A DNA stretch of 64,000 nt from CAVSLM01 sp963728895 (lineage in GTDB: Bacteria > Pseudomonadota > Gammaproteobacteria > JBBQDK01). The translations under genes were made by a program, and so were the position numbers. The stretch lies in the NCBI GenBank assembly GCA_963728895.1, contig CAVSLM010000001.1:558001-622000 (forward strand), given 5' to 3'. Under the pieces are notes generated by a model. It searched no databases. It was not told the origin of the DNA and was given only the letters and a program-made list of their open reading frames with translations. This document shows positions 63,351-64,000 of the stretch, one piece after another; the stretch's first letter is position 1; every line of letters starts with the position of its first letter.

Positions 63351-64000
63351 CTGGGGCAGGCAGGGTCACTGGCCGCGCTTCGTACCGGCAGCAGCGCGGC
63401 TACTGGCAGGAGCGGCTGGCCGGCGCCTCCTCCATGCCCCGCCTGCCGGCGCCGGCTGGCGCGCCTGATGATTCGCGAAGCGGCCGGTATGTGGTGGTGT
63501 GGCAGGAGGTCGCGTTCGACAGCCTGCAGCGCTGCGCCGGCCTGTGCGCAGGCACGCAGTTCGACGTGTTGCTCGCTGCATTGATGGTGGTACTGCAGCG
63601 CTACAGCGGCGGCCCGCCGCCGGTGATCGGTACCCTCTCCTGTGATAGCGTCGACGAGCGCGGCGCGGGGCCGATTTTCAACCTGGTGGCCCTGCGCACC
63701 GAGTTCGATCCCGGCATCAGTGGCAGGGAGTTGCTGCAGCGCGTGAGCGGTGCGGTGATCGATGCCGGCTTGCATCGCGACTACGCCTTCACGGCGCTGC
63801 TGCAGGAGCGAAAGACGCGCGAGCGTGACGCTGCGCCGCTGCTGGACGCGGTTCTGGTGCCGTGCGGCATCGAAGGCGGCGTTTCGGAGGTGGCTTGCGA
63901 TGAGCCGGATTCAACGGCGCTCAAAGCGCTGGCCGGCGGCGAAGTACCCCCGCTGGTGGTGATCGTACGGCGGGCGTCCGGCGCCTTCGAGCTGGATTTG
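63347..64000 (+). CDS. NRPS condensation domain, C-terminal lobe only (partial, runs off window)
   Basis: From ATG 63347 the frame reads GYWQERLAGA, then FDVLLAALMVVLQRYSG, GPIFNLVALRTEFDP and SGRELLQRVSGAVIDAGLHR, all from the second half of an NRPS condensation domain. The first half with the HHxxxDG active site is missing upstream: only the 40-residue ORF lies between this and the previous synthetase. The frame is open to the end of the window. Either the next module has a truncated, inactive C domain, or a deletion took away the N-lobe. Confidence 0.75.
   Translation, partial: MTGAGRVTGRASYRQQRGYWQERLAGASSMPRLPAPAGAPDDSRSGRYVVVWQEVAFDSLQRCAGLCAGTQFDVLLAALMVVLQRYSGGPPPVIGTLSCDSVDERGAGPIFNLVALRTEFDPGISGRELLQRVSGAVIDAGLHRDYAFTALLQERKTRERDAAPLLDAVLVPCGIEGGVSEVACDEPDSTALKALAGGEVPPLVVIVRRASGAFELDL

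Overview
The window is about 64 kb of very GC-rich DNA (roughly two thirds G+C by eye) from a gammaproteobacterium, most likely a sulfur-oxidising relative of the Chromatiales (purple sulfur bacteria). The strongest pointer is an ATP sulfurylase (8651-9841) of the dissimilatory Sat type, supported by c-type cytochromes, a NifQ relic, a molybdenum hydroxylase and a seven-subunit Mrp antiporter. No rRNA, tRNA or CRISPR array was recognised.

Layout. 1-1216: VapBC toxin-antitoxin pair (toxin cut by the window edge) and a NifQ-like gene that has lost its front end. 1726-8614: orphan GspC-like protein, small HTH-like protein, haloalkane-dehalogenase-like hydrolase, diguanylate cyclase with an ethylene-receptor-like membrane domain, phosphatidylserine-decarboxylase-like protein and two unknown proteins. 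8651-18425: sat, an exported unknown protein, an mlaFEDC phospholipid-transport operon, an hsp20-lon pair and a frameshifted RNase HII. 18702-23842: di-haem peroxidase, Sel1-repeat protein, FKBP isomerase and an asparagine-synthetase-like amidotransferase. 24348-29236: two-gene molybdenum hydroxylase, DUF169 protein, a 62-residue protein behind a sigma-54-type promoter, and a cytochrome c. 29258-42272: small-alarmone synthetase and an envelope/stress region with DUF883, YqjE-like, AI-2E-type and MgtC proteins, two NtrC-type regulators, a histidine kinase and a phospholipase D-DedA fusion. 42259-48430: a collapsed cytochrome bd remnant and mrpABCDEFG. 48641-53870: small proteins, MocA-like/XdhC-like maturation genes and a GH15 glycosidase. 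53972-56464: a probable Ku remnant next to a LigD that lacks most of its OB-fold. 57008-64000: the start of a nonribosomal peptide synthetase (NRPS) locus that leaves the window.

Three things stand out. First, a modular, inverted-terminus repeat family (core GGCTGGTGAGATTTCCGGGCT) occurs at seven places between genes; two copies provide the stop codon of a neighbouring gene, and one lies directly against a sigma-54 promoter. Second, the NRPS locus pairs an oxalate-CoA-ligase-like AMP ligase fused to a carrier domain with an isocitrate-lyase/PEP-mutase family lyase and a C-A-PCP module whose specificity residues suggest a basic amino acid. Small-diacid capping of a peptide is a testable idea. 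Third, the window is rich in relics and single-base frameshifts (nifQ, rnhB, cydAB, ku, ligD OB-fold, three in the NRPS locus). These are either real decay or assembly indels, and raw reads would decide.

Regulation seen directly: a perfect FNR/ANR-type site at 3393, good sigma-54 promoters at 28229 and 31135 (the window itself encodes two sigma-54-dependent activators), a strong terminator at 49689, and a terminator at 27223 that has no protein gene in front of it on its strand.
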